In this document: in pieces, positions 27,037-36,561 of the stretch
Layout: each line of letters starts with the position of its first letter
Numbering within the stretch: the stretch's first letter is position 1
Source: Burkholderia sp. PAMC 26561
GTDB taxonomy: Bacteria; Pseudomonadota; Gammaproteobacteria; Burkholderiales; Burkholderiaceae
Length of the DNA: 64,000 bases
NCBI RefSeq assembly: GCF_001557535.2
Contig: NZ_CP014315.1
Span: 248,001 to 312,000, forward strand
Direction of reading: 5' to 3'
Translations under genes and position numbers: made by a program
Notes under the pieces: model-generated
What the model saw: the letters and a program-made list of their open reading frames with translations, nothing else
Databases searched by the model: none
Told to the model about the DNA's origin: nothing

Positions 27037-28722
27037 ATGTTTCGTCGAGCCTTACTGGTTGGCGTACCCACTGCAGCAATGGCCATCGGCCTCTATGCAT
27101 GCGGCGGCGGCAACGACAGCAACCCCGACTCGTCACAGTCGATCCAGAACCGTCTCGCGACGGCCACGCCGATCAAGCACGTCGTCGTGATCTATAACGA
27201 GAACGTCTCGTTCGATCATTACTTCGCGACCTACCCGAACGCAGCGAACCCGGCCGGCGAGCCGGTGTTCACGGCCGCCGCGGGCACGCCGGCGGTGAAC
27301 GGGCTGAGCGGGGCGCTGCTGACGGCGAACCCGAACTTCACGAACACGCTGAATGGCGCAGCGGCTGCGAACCCGTTCCGTCTCGACCGTACGCAAGCTG
27401 CATCGGCCGACCAGAACCATGCTTATCGTGCGGAACAACAGGCTTATGACAACGGCGCGGCCGACCTCTTCCCGAAGTTCACGGGTAAAGGCACGGCGGG
27501 CGGCGCTGGTTCGTTCGGCACAGCCGGCCAGGTCATGGGTTACTACGACGGCAACACGGTCGGCGCGCTGTGGAACTACGCGCAACACTTTGCGATGAGC
27601 GACAACGCCTACACGGACACCTACGGTCCGTCGACGCCTGGCGCGCTCGAAGTGGTGTCGGGCCAGACCAACGGCATGCAGGTCGTGAAAGCGAGCCAGG
27701 GTCCGGTCAGCGCGACGAACACGGGCAGCTACTACGTCAATGACGGCCAGGGCGGCTTCACGATGATCAACGACGTCGACCCGGCTAACGACACGTGCTC
27801 GAGCACGACGGATACCGCGTTGATGGCCGGCAAGAACATCGGCGACCTGCTGAACGCGGCCAACATCTCGTGGGGCGGCTTCATGGGCGGCTTCAACCTG
27901 GCGACCGTGAACAGCAACGGCACGACGGCCTGCAAGCGCAGCACGTTGTCGCCGGTGGTGGGTCAGGCAACGGCCGACTACGTGCCGCACCACAACTGGT
28001 TCCAGTATTTCGCGTCGACGGCGAACCCGACGCACGCACGTCCGAGCTCGCAGGCTGCTATCGGCTTGTCGCTCGAAGCCGATGGCAAGACGCCGGAACC
28101 GGCTAACCACCAGTACGACACGGATGACTTCTTTGCATCGGTGAAGGCCGGTAACTATCCGTCGGTCAGCTTCATCAAGGCGCCGGCGTTCCAGGACGGC
28201 CACGCTGGCTACTCGGACCCGCTCGACGAACAGGCCTTCACCTCGAAGGTCGTCAACTTCCTGCAGCAGCAGCCGGATTGGGCGAGCACCGCTGTGATCG
28301 TGGCGTGGGATGACTCGGACGGCTGGTACGACCATGCCTATGCGACGCCGACGTCCGCTTCCTTCGACGCGATCGCGGATCAGGTGAACGGCGCCGGCAA
28401 GTGCGGCACGGGCACGGCTCCGCTGGGTGTGAAGGGCGCACCGGTCAATGGCCGTTGCGGTCCCGGCACGCGTACGCCGTTCATCGTGATCTCGCCGTGG
28501 GCGAAGGTGAACTATGTCGATCACACGCAGATCAGCCAGGCATCGGTCACGCGCTTCATTGAAGACAACTGGCTCAATGGCAATCGCCTCGGCGGTGGTT
28601 CGTTCGACGCAACTGCCGGCAGCATCATGAGCTTGTTCAACTTCAGCGGCGCGGGCAGCAACCCGAAGGTGTTCATCGATCAGAACCTCGGTACGCCGGT
28701 CGCATCGGTTCCGGCAATCTGA
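27037..28722 (+). CDS. AcpA/phospholipase C-type phosphoesterase lipoprotein
   Basis: A 561-residue protein from the ATG at 27037, where a signal peptide ending in the lipobox LYAC (Cys22) begins. The mature part is a phosphoesterase of the phospholipase C/acid phosphatase superfamily: IKHVVVIYNENVSFDHYFAT (metal and nucleophile region), YTDTYGPSTPGALEV, AVIVAWDDSDGWYDHAY and RTPFIVISPWAKVNYVDHTQ. Such enzymes release phosphate from phosphomonoesters or phospholipids outside the inner membrane. Codon use is strongly biased to C/G-ending codons, suggesting high expression. A strong hairpin terminator follows. Confidence 0.88.
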   Translation: MFRRALLVGVPTAAMAIGLYACGGGNDSNPDSSQSIQNRLATATPIKHVVVIYNENVSFDHYFATYPNAANPAGEPVFTAAAGTPAVNGLSGALLTANPNFTNTLNGAAAANPFRLDRTQAASADQNHAYRAEQQAYDNGAADLFPKFTGKGTAGGAGSFGTAGQVMGYYDGNTVGALWNYAQHFAMSDNAYTDTYGPSTPGALEVVSGQTNGMQVVKASQGPVSATNTGSYYVNDGQGGFTMINDVDPANDTCSSTTDTALMAGKNIGDLLNAANISWGGFMGGFNLATVNSNGTTACKRSTLSPVVGQATADYVPHHNWFQYFASTANPTHARPSSQAAIGLSLEADGKTPEPANHQYDTDDFFASVKAGNYPSVSFIKAPAFQDGHAGYSDPLDEQAFTSKVVNFLQQQPDWASTAVIVAWDDSDGWYDHAYATPTSASFDAIADQVNGAGKCGTGTAPLGVKGAPVNGRCGPGTRTPFIVISPWAKVNYVDHTQISQASVTRFIEDNWLNGNRLGGGSFDATAGSIMSLFNFSGAGSNPKVFIDQNLGTPVASVPAI

Positions 28723-28772
28723 TTTTATAAGCCGCGCGTTGCACGCTGACGCGAAGCCGTGCTTTGTACCTT

Positions 28773-28803
28773 GTCGCCGTCCCGTAATGGGCGGCGACTT
28801 TTT
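28773..28803 (+). terminator. Rho-independent terminator after the AcpA-like gene
   Basis: GTCGCC (28773-28778) pairs with GGCGAC (28793-28798), with an inner CCC/GGG pair (28781-28783 with 28789-28791), directly followed by TTTTT. This is a well-formed intrinsic terminator 51 bases after the stop codon and 32 bases before the next start. Confidence 0.82.
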
Positions 28804-28834
28804 CACTACTGCTTTTTGTATCCTCTCAGGTCCC

Positions 28835-30265
28835 ATGTCGCATACCGCCACACCTTCCATGTCGCCGAATGCCGGGCAGAAACCACGCCTGCCGCGCCCG
28901 AAAATCGTCCTGCTCTGGTGCATCGCCGCGGCGTTCGCTGCCGCGTTCGTGTTCTGCATCTGGGCCGTGCTTTATCCGGCGACCGTGCCCGCTCGTGTTG
29001 GCGACATCGTGGAAGACCTGACAGGCGCCAATCCGAATCCCGTCATGCTGAGCCGTCCGCCAGTCGCGCCGCTGAGCGCCGTCGCGTTGCTCGGCCAAAA
29101 GATATTCTTCGATAAATCCCTGTCCGCGTCCGGCACGCAATCGTGCGCGTCGTGCCACAGTCCCGACCATGCGTTCGGACCGCCGAACAACCTGTCCGTG
29201 CAACTCGGCGGACCGCACATGACGTTGCAGGGGTATCGTCCGCCGCCTTCGCTGATGTACCTGTATTTGCAGCCTAATTTCAGCATTGGCCCCGATGCCG
29301 GCGAAGCCGAAGCACCGCCCGATTTTGCTGCCCTGGCCTCGCAAGCCGCCGGCACCGCCCGGGCGCAAAAGAACGCGGGTACTGCACCCGCCGCGCCTGC
29401 AATGGTCCCGCAAGGCGGTTTTTTCTGGGACGGCCGCGCCGACACCCTTCAGGCACAGGCATCAGGCCCGATGCTCAATGCCGTTGAAATGGCGAACACG
29501 AGTCTCGAGGATGTCTCGGCCAAACTGCAGCGCACGGCTTACATGGGCGACTTCAAGCAGTTGTTCGGCCCGAACATCTTCAAGAGCACGGAGCTGGCAA
29601 CGTCCGAGGCCATGTTCGCGGTCGCGCGTTATCAGATCGAAGAGCAGGCGTTTCATCCGTATTCGAGCAAGTACGATTACTGGCTCGAAGGCAAGGCGCG
29701 CCTGACGCAAGCGGAGCTGCACGGCCTGCGTCTTTTCAACGATCCCGACAAAGCGAACTGCGCCGGCTGCCACTTGTCGAAGCCCGCTTCCGACGGCACG
29801 CCGCCGATGTTCACCGACTACCAGTACGAAGCACTGGGCGTGCCGCGCAATACCAAGCTTGCGATCAACAACGATCCCAAGTTCTTCGACATGGGCGTAT
29901 GCGGTCCCTTCCGCAGTGACATCAAGGACCAGACGCAATATTGCGGCATGTTCCTCACGCCCACGCTGCGCAACGCCGCCACGCGCCAGGTCTTCTTTCA
30001 TAACGGCGTCTATCATTCGCTCGATGACGTCATGGCGTTCTACAACGAGCGCAACACTGCCCCCGAAAAGTTCTATCCGAAGGGCGCGGATGGCAAGGTC
30101 AACAAATACGACGATCTTCCCGCCCAACTGCACGCGAACATCGACGTAGCCGATGCACCCTTCGATCGCAAGTTCGGCGACAAGCCCGCGATGACGGCCC
30201 AGGAAATGAAGGACATCATCGCGTTCCTGAAGACACTTGACGACGGCTACCGCAAAGGGTCCTAG
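28835..30265 (+). CDS. Di-haem cytochrome c peroxidase (CcpA/MauG family)
   Basis: A 476-residue protein from the ATG at 28835. An N-terminal anchor (VLLWCIAAAFAAAFVFCIWA) holds it in the inner membrane facing the periplasm. Two haem c sites are present: CASCH (104-108) and CAGCH (309-313), with the peroxidase-type FFDKSLSASGTQSCASCHSP context and the late TPTLRNAATRQVFFHNGVYH. It probably reduces peroxide using electrons from a small cytochrome; MauG-like oxidation of a partner is the alternative. An insertion rich in Ala (about 155-190) is unusual. It follows the AcpA-like gene but has its own promoter space behind the terminator. Confidence 0.88.
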   Translation: MSHTATPSMSPNAGQKPRLPRPKIVLLWCIAAAFAAAFVFCIWAVLYPATVPARVGDIVEDLTGANPNPVMLSRPPVAPLSAVALLGQKIFFDKSLSASGTQSCASCHSPDHAFGPPNNLSVQLGGPHMTLQGYRPPPSLMYLYLQPNFSIGPDAGEAEAPPDFAALASQAAGTARAQKNAGTAPAAPAMVPQGGFFWDGRADTLQAQASGPMLNAVEMANTSLEDVSAKLQRTAYMGDFKQLFGPNIFKSTELATSEAMFAVARYQIEEQAFHPYSSKYDYWLEGKARLTQAELHGLRLFNDPDKANCAGCHLSKPASDGTPPMFTDYQYEALGVPRNTKLAINNDPKFFDMGVCGPFRSDIKDQTQYCGMFLTPTLRNAATRQVFFHNGVYHSLDDVMAFYNERNTAPEKFYPKGADGKVNKYDDLPAQLHANIDVADAPFDRKFGDKPAMTAQEMKDIIAFLKTLDDGYRKGS

Positions 30266-32217
30266 CTTTTGCCAAGCTTGATGCTGGTCGTGTCGGCGGT
30301 GAGGTAACCCACGGTGGCGCCGAAGCGGTCTTTGTAGTTGGCCCGCACGAGCGGGTCCAGCGTGGCCTTCACCTTGTCGTGAACCGGGCTTTCCCAGTCG
30401 CCCGCGTGCTGGAAGTTCGTCATGACGTAGGTCCAGCCGTTGATTTCATCGACGGCATGAAGGCCCGTGGATTCTGCGCCGGCCGGACACGAGAGCACAC
30501 GCGACAAGGTCTTTGTATCGACGTTATAAGCCCACAGGAAGTTGTTCACGTGCATGCTGGAATCTTCGCCAATGAAGAGCGTGCGCAACTTCTCCGAGAA
30601 CTTTACGTTGTCCGGATTCGCGATCTTCGCGGCGCTCGCCGTGTTGCCCAGGGCATCCGGCGTCGCGAGGTCTTCGCCCACGAGGGCGGTCGGCGCGGCC
30701 ATATCGACGGGAACCCATTCGCTGTTGATCGCGGCGCCGCTCGTGTCCTTCTGCGCTGATTTAAGGTTCAGCGCATAGACCGCGCCGGCGCTGATGGCGG
30801 CGTCCACGGCGACATCGGTCGAGGCGGAGTTGCCCTTCACCATCGACTTCTCGACGCGCGACATCGCCGTGTAGACGACCTTGTCCTTAGCGTTGACGGT
30901 CGTGCCTTCGAGCTTCGTAAATCCCAGACTCCCGCCAATGAATGCCGCGTAGCGATGCGTCTCGAGATATGCAGCCGCCTTCTCCATGCCCGGCTTGATG
31001 CGGATCCAGTTGAACGTGCCGTTGTAATTGATCTTCTTGAAGCTGGTATCGAGCGGATCCTTGGTCGCCACATCCATGATGTCCGATGCCTTCAGGCGCG
31101 AGGCCATCGCTTCGATCTCGGCGCTCGTGGCGCTGCCAATTTTGATCCATGTGAGGTTCGCCGACCCCGCTCCAGCCGATGACGTCTGCGCCCACTTCGC
31201 CACATACAGCGTCCCGGACGACAGATCCTCCGCACGATCCGCGATGAACATGAACAGGCCGCCGTTGGTCGCGTCGTCGCCCATCATCACCGTGCGCTTG
31301 TCCGGCATCACCTGGACCAGCTCATGCGAGATGCGGCCGAGGCAATAGTGCTTCTTGATCGTGCCGGTGCCGTCCGGATTCACGGTCACTTCGGGCAAGT
31401 GGCCATAGTTATAGGGATTGGCGCGGGTTGCATCGCCGTAGAGGCTCGTGCTGTAGGCCTTGAACTGCGCGTTGCTTGATATGGTCGTTGCGTCCGGCTC
31501 GTACTCCTCGCTCGACAAATGCGTGTTCCACGGCGAAAGACTCGCCCCGCATGTGATCCACAAACCGTTCGCCTTCGACGTATCCACGTTGTGATACTTC
31601 ACGAGCGTGAGCTTGCCCGTGGTCTGGTCCTGATCGAGCGTCAATACCGCGATCGGCGACGGCAGTTGTCCATACGCCGACACGAGGCTCTGGTCGCGCG
31701 TTGCGTATTCGAACTGGACCACGGCGAACACGGCACGGCCCTTGATGCCGGGGACGGTGGGTTTATCGAGGGAGAGCAGCGAGCTTCCATCCGGGCAATC
31801 CGAAAAGAACTGGCGCTCCTTCCCCGGCACCGAACGGTCGATGATCGGCTGGTTGTTGATATCGAAATATCCGCCGCTCAGGATCGTGCCGCCGTTGCCG
31901 TTCGGAACCATGTCGCCGGTCACGAAGAAAGGTTGGTACGCGAGCTTGTAGTCCTGCGTGCTGCCGTCGCTCATGGTTACGGTGAGCGTCGACGCGACCG
32001 TGGTCGTTGCCATGGCTGCGGGGTTGGCGAGAGAAGGCGCAGCCATCGACGAAAACGCCGCCGATTTGAACGATGCCGACGTGCCCGCAACAGCGTCGTC
32101 GCCACCGCCACAACCGGACAAAAGCGTCGAAACGGAGAAAGCGCCCAAAGGCAGCATGGGTGCGCCGACCAGCAGTTTCAGGGTCTTGCGGCGGGAAAAA
32201 TCGGGCTGCTCTTGCAT
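30262..32217 (-). CDS. PhoX-like phosphatase (DUF839), Tat-exported
   Basis: A 651-residue protein. The start at 32217 gives a twin-arginine signal (SRRKTLKLLVG) and a following SGCGGG segment with possible lipid attachment. The body matches the DUF839/PhoX beta-propeller: GLWITCGASLSPWNTHLSSE, NYGHLPEVTVNPDGTG, YCLGRISHELVQVMPDKRTV and MGDDATNGGLFMFIA. PhoX enzymes are Ca/Fe-dependent alkaline phosphatases exported folded through Tat. Upstream in-frame sequence to 32787 lies across recQ and is not part of it. It is convergent with the cytochrome gene; both stop codons share the bases CTAG at 30262-30265. Confidence 0.88.
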   Translation of the reverse strand: MQEQPDFSRRKTLKLLVGAPMLPLGAFSVSTLLSGCGGGDDAVAGTSASFKSAAFSSMAAPSLANPAAMATTTVASTLTVTMSDGSTQDYKLAYQPFFVTGDMVPNGNGGTILSGGYFDINNQPIIDRSVPGKERQFFSDCPDGSSLLSLDKPTVPGIKGRAVFAVVQFEYATRDQSLVSAYGQLPSPIAVLTLDQDQTTGKLTLVKYHNVDTSKANGLWITCGASLSPWNTHLSSEEYEPDATTISSNAQFKAYSTSLYGDATRANPYNYGHLPEVTVNPDGTGTIKKHYCLGRISHELVQVMPDKRTVMMGDDATNGGLFMFIADRAEDLSSGTLYVAKWAQTSSAGAGSANLTWIKIGSATSAEIEAMASRLKASDIMDVATKDPLDTSFKKINYNGTFNWIRIKPGMEKAAAYLETHRYAAFIGGSLGFTKLEGTTVNAKDKVVYTAMSRVEKSMVKGNSASTDVAVDAAISAGAVYALNLKSAQKDTSGAAINSEWVPVDMAAPTALVGEDLATPDALGNTASAAKIANPDNVKFSEKLRTLFIGEDSSMHVNNFLWAYNVDTKTLSRVLSCPAGAESTGLHAVDEINGWTYVMTNFQHAGDWESPVHDKVKATLDPLVRANYKDRFGATVGYLTADTTSIKLGKS

Positions 32218-32298
32218 GTCTTCTTGTCCGGGTTTGTGGGTAGGTTGCGTCCGGCTTAAGTAGTGACCGGCGCGCAATGAAGGCGAAGTGTAAGTTTC

Positions 32299-34195
32299 AT
32301 GTATGAAAGCAATATGACAGTTATCGGTATTGGTTTTGGAAGTCTGGCAGAACGCGGCACCGCGTTTGCTCAGTGCAGTAGCGAGACAAGGACATTCCCC
32401 TTTATCAGTACAGGCACGCATGTGACGACCGAATCCAAGCTGGGCAAACCCATCAAGGAGCTGCTTCAGGGCACGCTGAAGAAGCGGCTCAAGGCGTCCT
32501 TGCATGATGTCTTTGGCATCGATGCACTGCGACCCGGGCAAGAGGAAGTGATCCGCAGCGTCCTTGACGGCCACGACACGCTCGCCGTCATGCCCACGGG
32601 CGCGGGCAAGTCGCTGTGCTATCAACTTCCGGCGTTGCAGCTCGGCGGCCTGACGCTCGTGGTCTCGCCGCTGATATCGCTGATGAAAGATCAGTCGGAC
32701 AAGCTGCGGGAATCCGGTATCGCGGCGGTTGCGCTGCACAGCGGGCTTTCGGCGGCGGATGAACGGCAGGCGATCCGCGACATCCATTCAGGCGAGAGCC
32801 GCTTTTTGTTCCTTACCCCCGAGCGGCTGGCAAAGCCGGATTTTGTCGAAATGCTCAACGAGCGTGGCAAGCCCGGGACTCAGTTGATCGTGATCGATGA
32901 AGCGCATTGCATCTCGCAGTGGGGTCACGACTTCCGGCCGGCTTTCGTGGAGATGCTGCAGTCCATCAAGGCGCTTGGCAGGCCGCCCGTTCTGGCGCTG
33001 ACTGCAACGGCAACGCCTGCAGTTGTAGAAGACATCCTGCGCGAGCTCGATATGAAGGACGCACAGGTCATCAATACAGGGGTGTATCGGGACAACCTGG
33101 TGTTTGCGGTCGAACAACTGACCAATCCGAAAGAGAAACGCACGCGTTTGCTTGAACGGATTCAGGCGCTAGAAGGGACTGGCATTGTCTATTGTTCGAC
33201 GGTTGCCGAATGCAATGCGGTCCACGCGGAATTGATGGAAGCGGGAATAGAAGCTCAACGGTACAACGGCAAGATGTCCGCATCAGAACGCACGGCGGCG
33301 CAAGACGCGTTCATGGAGAATCGATGCCGTGTGATGGTCGCGACAAACGCTTTCGGCATGGGTATCGACAAACCGGATATCCGTTTTGTCATTCACCACC
33401 AGATGCCGGGAAGCCTACTACCAGGAAGCCGGCCGCGCGGGACGCGATGGAGCCGAAGCGCACTGCATCCTGCTGTTCGAATTGAAGGACAAGCAGGTCC
33501 AACAATTTTTCCTGAGCGGCCGTTATCCGAGTGTCGAAACGCTTACGCGTTGTGCCGATGCCCTGCGAAAGCTCGCGAGCGGGAATGAACGCAAGCTGAT
33601 CGATACACCCATCGACTCGCTGCACGAAGCGCTGCCTGAGATTGGCTTGAACAAATTACGGACGGTGCTATCCGTGTTGCAGGACATGCGGATGATTCGA
33701 CGCACACGCAAAGGCAGCGTGACCGTGCTCGACACCGACGCCCCGCACGATATGCAGGAAGCCGCGCAACGGTTCACGCAGAGGGCAGCACACGATCGCG
33801 AAGTGCTTGAACGGATGATCGGTTACGCGCAAAGGGGCCAGTGCCGCTGGCGCATCCTGCTCGATTATTTTCACGCGCATCTGGATGCGGCTCGTTTGCA
33901 TGAAGCTGTATTGAGCATGCCCGACGAACTCGATGGCGGCGTCTGCTGCAAGTGCGACAACTGCGTTTCCCCGCCAACGGTCGTACCGAGCCCGCGCGAA
34001 TTGCAGCAGCCCGCTTCCACGCCGAAGCGGGCCGCCAAAGTATGGAATCCCGGGGATGCGGTCCAGGTCCGTAAATACGGAAATGGCCACGTGGAAATGA
34101 TGAGCGGTGATCGCGTCGCCGTTTTGTTTCCTGACGGCGAGACACGGACATTCATAGCACGTTACGTGAAGGCAGTTAAAGCAAGGAGGTCCTGA
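32299..34195 (+). pseudogene. recQ: ATP-dependent DNA helicase RecQ, broken by a frameshift
   Basis: The first frame (to about 33415) has all helicase motifs: LRPGQEEVIRSVLDGHD, Walker A MPTGAGKSLCYQLP, DEAHCISQWGHDFRP and GMGIDKPDIRFVIHHQMPGS. The second resumes with EAYYQEAGRAGRDGAEAHC, continues through the zinc cysteines (CRWRILLDYF, then CCKCDNC) and ends RYVKAVKARRS. Between them PGSL-EAYYQ needs 8 more bases; the missing bases would make a perfect tandem GGAAGCCT-GGAAGCCT, of which one copy remains at 33409-33416. Repaired length is about 593-634 residues. The true start is uncertain: GTG at 32422 (VTTESKLG) is closer to the homologous region than the ATG at 32299. It normally acts in RecF-pathway repair. 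Confidence 0.88.
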
Positions 34196-34197
34196 TC

Positions 34198-34734
34198 ATG
34201 AAACACGAATTCGACTCGGCATTTCATCCGGCGGATATCGCATTTGAGACGCTCAAGCTCGCACCGCATGCGTGGGTTCCCAACAATAGCCGCTTGCCCG
34301 TTTTGATTTATCGACGAGCGGTCGATCCGTCAACAAAGGATCTCGGCAAGACTTTCGAAGCGCTGCTCGCGGGCAACGAATGGCTGCCGCAATGGCGCGA
34401 CAGCATCTTCGATTACCACCACTTTCATTCGACGGCGCATGAAGCGCTTGCAGTGATTTCTGGCAAGGCCGAGGTGATCATCGGCGGGCCGGGAGGCGAA
34501 GTTGTTTCTGTCGCAGCCGGCGATGTCGTGCTGCTTCCGGCTGGCACGGGACATTGTCTGCAATCGACGGAAGGACGCTTCCAGGTTGTCGGCGCGTATC
34601 CAGAAGGGCAGCAATGGGATATCCGGCGCGATGCTTTATTGAAGGAAGAGATCGCTGCAATGGAAGCGTTGCCGTTTCCGCGCAGCGATCCTGTCGCCGG
34701 GCGCAATGGTCCGTTACCCCAGGAATGGACCTGA
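34198..34734 (+). CDS. Cupin-domain protein (YjlB-like)
   Basis: A 178-residue cupin. The centre HHFHSTAHEALAVISGKAEV is the first cupin motif, followed by GDVVLLPAGTGHCLQ for the second; the His/Glu set suits a bound metal. Similar proteins are annotated YjlB, without a proven function. It starts 2 bases after the recQ stop and has AGGAGG about 7 bases upstream, so it is likely co-transcribed with recQ. Its stop is 3 bases from that of the convergent dehydrogenase. Confidence 0.82.
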   Translation: MKHEFDSAFHPADIAFETLKLAPHAWVPNNSRLPVLIYRRAVDPSTKDLGKTFEALLAGNEWLPQWRDSIFDYHHFHSTAHEALAVISGKAEVIIGGPGGEVVSVAAGDVVLLPAGTGHCLQSTEGRFQVVGAYPEGQQWDIRRDALLKEEIAAMEALPFPRSDPVAGRNGPLPQEWT

Positions 34735-34737
34735 ACG

Positions 34738-35772
34738 TCATTCCATCACGATCTGAACCTTGACGTCGGTTGGATTGCCGCTCGCCGCTTCCTCGAAGGC
34801 CTTGATGCCGTCGGCAAATGCAAACGAGCGCGAGATGAACGGCTTCACATCCAGCCGGCCCGACGCGATCAACTGGATCGCGCGCGGGAACATGTTGGCG
34901 TAACGGAAGACCGATTCCATCCGTACTTCCTTGATCTGTACTGCGACAATGTCGATGGGCACCGGATGCTGCGGCATGCCGACCAGCACGATGCAACCGC
35001 CCGGACACAGCAGGTCGACAATGCCATCGAACGCCTTCTCGTTGCCGCTTGCTTCGAAGACGATGTTTGCGCCCCAGCCATCGGTGAGTTCGGCGACAAC
35101 GTCCTTCACCTTGCGCTCCCGGATGTTCACGGCCGTCACGCCTTGCACGCCGCCGATCAACTCGAGCTTTTCCGGCACGAGATCACACACGATCGCGCGG
35201 CTGCAACCGCCCGCAAGCGCGGCCAGCGCACACATCATGCCGATGGTTCCAGCGCCGAGAATGACAGCCACGTCCCCTGGCTTGATCTTCGCCTTTGTCG
35301 CGGCCTGCATGCCGATAGCCAGCGGCTCGACGATCGCGCCTTCGCCGAACGTCACGTTGTCCGGCAGCTTGAACGTGAACGCGGCCGGGTGCACGACGAA
35401 TGGCGTCAGGCATCCATGAACCGGCGGCGTTGCCCAGAAACGCACGCTTGGATCGAGGTTGTACAGACCTTCGCGCGATGCACGTGACTCCATATCGGGC
35501 ACGCCCGGTTCCATGCAAACGCGGTCCCCCACTTTCAGATGCGTGACTTCGTCACCGATCTGGATCACCGTGCCTGCGGCTTCGTGACCGAGCACCATCG
35601 GTTCGTTCACGACAAACGGCCCGATGCGCCCATGCTGATAATAGTGGATATCGCTGCCACAAATGCCAACCGTGTTGATGCGGATGCGCACGTCGCGGGG
35701 GCCCACGACCTGCGGCAATGTGAACGGACGCAAGCTGATGCGACGCGCTTCTTCAAGAACCAGTGCTTCCAT
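34738..35772 (-). CDS. Zinc-dependent polyol (xylitol/sorbitol-type) dehydrogenase
   Basis: A 344-residue medium-chain dehydrogenase from the ATG at 35772. Catalytic zinc ligands are in [13 protein letters not shown] and GHEAAGTV; the NAD site is [20 protein letters not shown] followed by an acidic [11 protein letters not shown], indicating NAD rather than NADP. The segment [20 protein letters not shown] is that of sorbitol/xylitol dehydrogenases and lacks the usual four-cysteine structural zinc loop. It is the last gene of the ABC-SorC-SDR operon, so it should oxidise the imported polyol to a ketose. Confidence 0.9.
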   Translation of the reverse strand: MEALVLEEARRISLRPFTLPQVVGPRDVRIRINTVGICGSDIHYYQHGRIGPFVVNEPMVLGHEAAGTVIQIGDEVTHLKVGDRVCMEPGVPDMESRASREGLYNLDPSVRFWATPPVHGCLTPFVVHPAAFTFKLPDNVTFGEGAIVEPLAIGMQAATKAKIKPGDVAVILGAGTIGMMCALAALAGGCSRAIVCDLVPEKLELIGGVQGVTAVNIRERKVKDVVAELTDGWGANIVFEASGNEKAFDGIVDLLCPGGCIVLVGMPQHPVPIDIVAVQIKEVRMESVFRYANMFPRAIQLIASGRLDVKPFISRSFAFADGIKAFEEAASGNPTDVKVQIVME

Positions 35773-35810
35773 GATTGAAGCCCTCTGCAAAGGGGTAACG
35801 TGGATAAAAA

Positions 35811-36554
35811 TCAGCCGGCCTGAAAGCCGCCGTCCAAAGCCAGGCTTACGCCGTTGACCATGCTTGAATCTTCGCCGAGAAGGTACGCAATCGTGCGGGC
35901 CGCCTCTTCGGGCTGCACGAATCGACGCAAGGGGATGCGAGCCAGCATGGGATCGGACTTTGCCGGCTCGCTCCAGACTTTTTCCGCCATGGGCGTGAGC
36001 GTGATGACCGGATTGACCGTGTTCACGCGTATGCCATAAACGCCGAGTTCGACGGCCATGACGCGGCTCAATGCGTCCAGCGCGGCCTTCGATGCGCAAT
36101 ACGACGCGTGCAAAGGCGTTCCGACCTGAGCAGCGATACTCGACACATTGACGATCGCGCCACCGTTGCCCCTCGCAATCATGCTGCGCGCGCATTCCTG
36201 CGCGACGATCATTGCGGCGCGAACGTTCACGGCCATCGTAAGATCAAAAGCGTCGATGGTTGCATCGAGGAAAGCGCCGAGCTCGGCAATGCCCGCGCAG
36301 TTCACGAGCAAGTCAACCGGCTGCGCTTCTTGCGCAGCCTTCAACGTGGCGGCTGCATCCGCGAGATCGACCGCTATGGTCTTGCAATCGATCAGCGCGG
36401 CGAGCGCATCCAGGTCAGCCTGAGAACGGCTCAGCGCAACCACGTGTGCGCCGCGCTCGGCCATCAGTAACGCAGTCGCGTAGCCAATGCCCTTCCCTGC
36501 CCCGGTGATCAGCACCGTCTTGCCTTCGAACTCGCGATTCCGGTCCACGTTCAT
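35811..36554 (-). CDS. Short-chain dehydrogenase (L-xylulose reductase/DCXR-like)
   Basis: A 247-residue SDR. The cofactor motif is [12 protein letters not shown] (TGxxxGIG), NCAG at about residue 87, then SSIAAQVG and YCASK with catalytic Ser/Tyr/Lys. The short mammalian DCXR-like layout (VDLADAAAT, then [11 protein letters not shown]) suggests a sugar or polyol substrate. It lies between the SorC regulator (7-base gap) and the zinc dehydrogenase, giving the operon two oxidoreductases, perhaps for successive steps or opposite stereoisomers. Confidence 0.87.
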   Translation of the reverse strand: MNVDRNREFEGKTVLITGAGKGIGYATALLMAERGAHVVALSRSQADLDALAALIDCKTIAVDLADAAATLKAAQEAQPVDLLVNCAGIAELGAFLDATIDAFDLTMAVNVRAAMIVAQECARSMIARGNGGAIVNVSSIAAQVGTPLHASYCASKAALDALSRVMAVELGVYGIRVNTVNPVITLTPMAEKVWSEPAKSDPMLARIPLRRFVQPEEAARTIAYLLGEDSSMVNGVSLALDGGFQAG

Positions 36555-36561
36555 TGTCCTT

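Noticed and set aside
27133..28959. A 608-codon minus-strand frame opposite the AcpA-like gene
   Set aside because: It is the shadow of a gene with very strong GC3 bias; the protein is Arg/Val-rich without motifs.
32218..32787. N-terminal extension of the PhoX-like protein into recQ
   Set aside because: The frame is open but a Tat signal begins at 32217 and the upstream part is antisense to recQ coding sequence.
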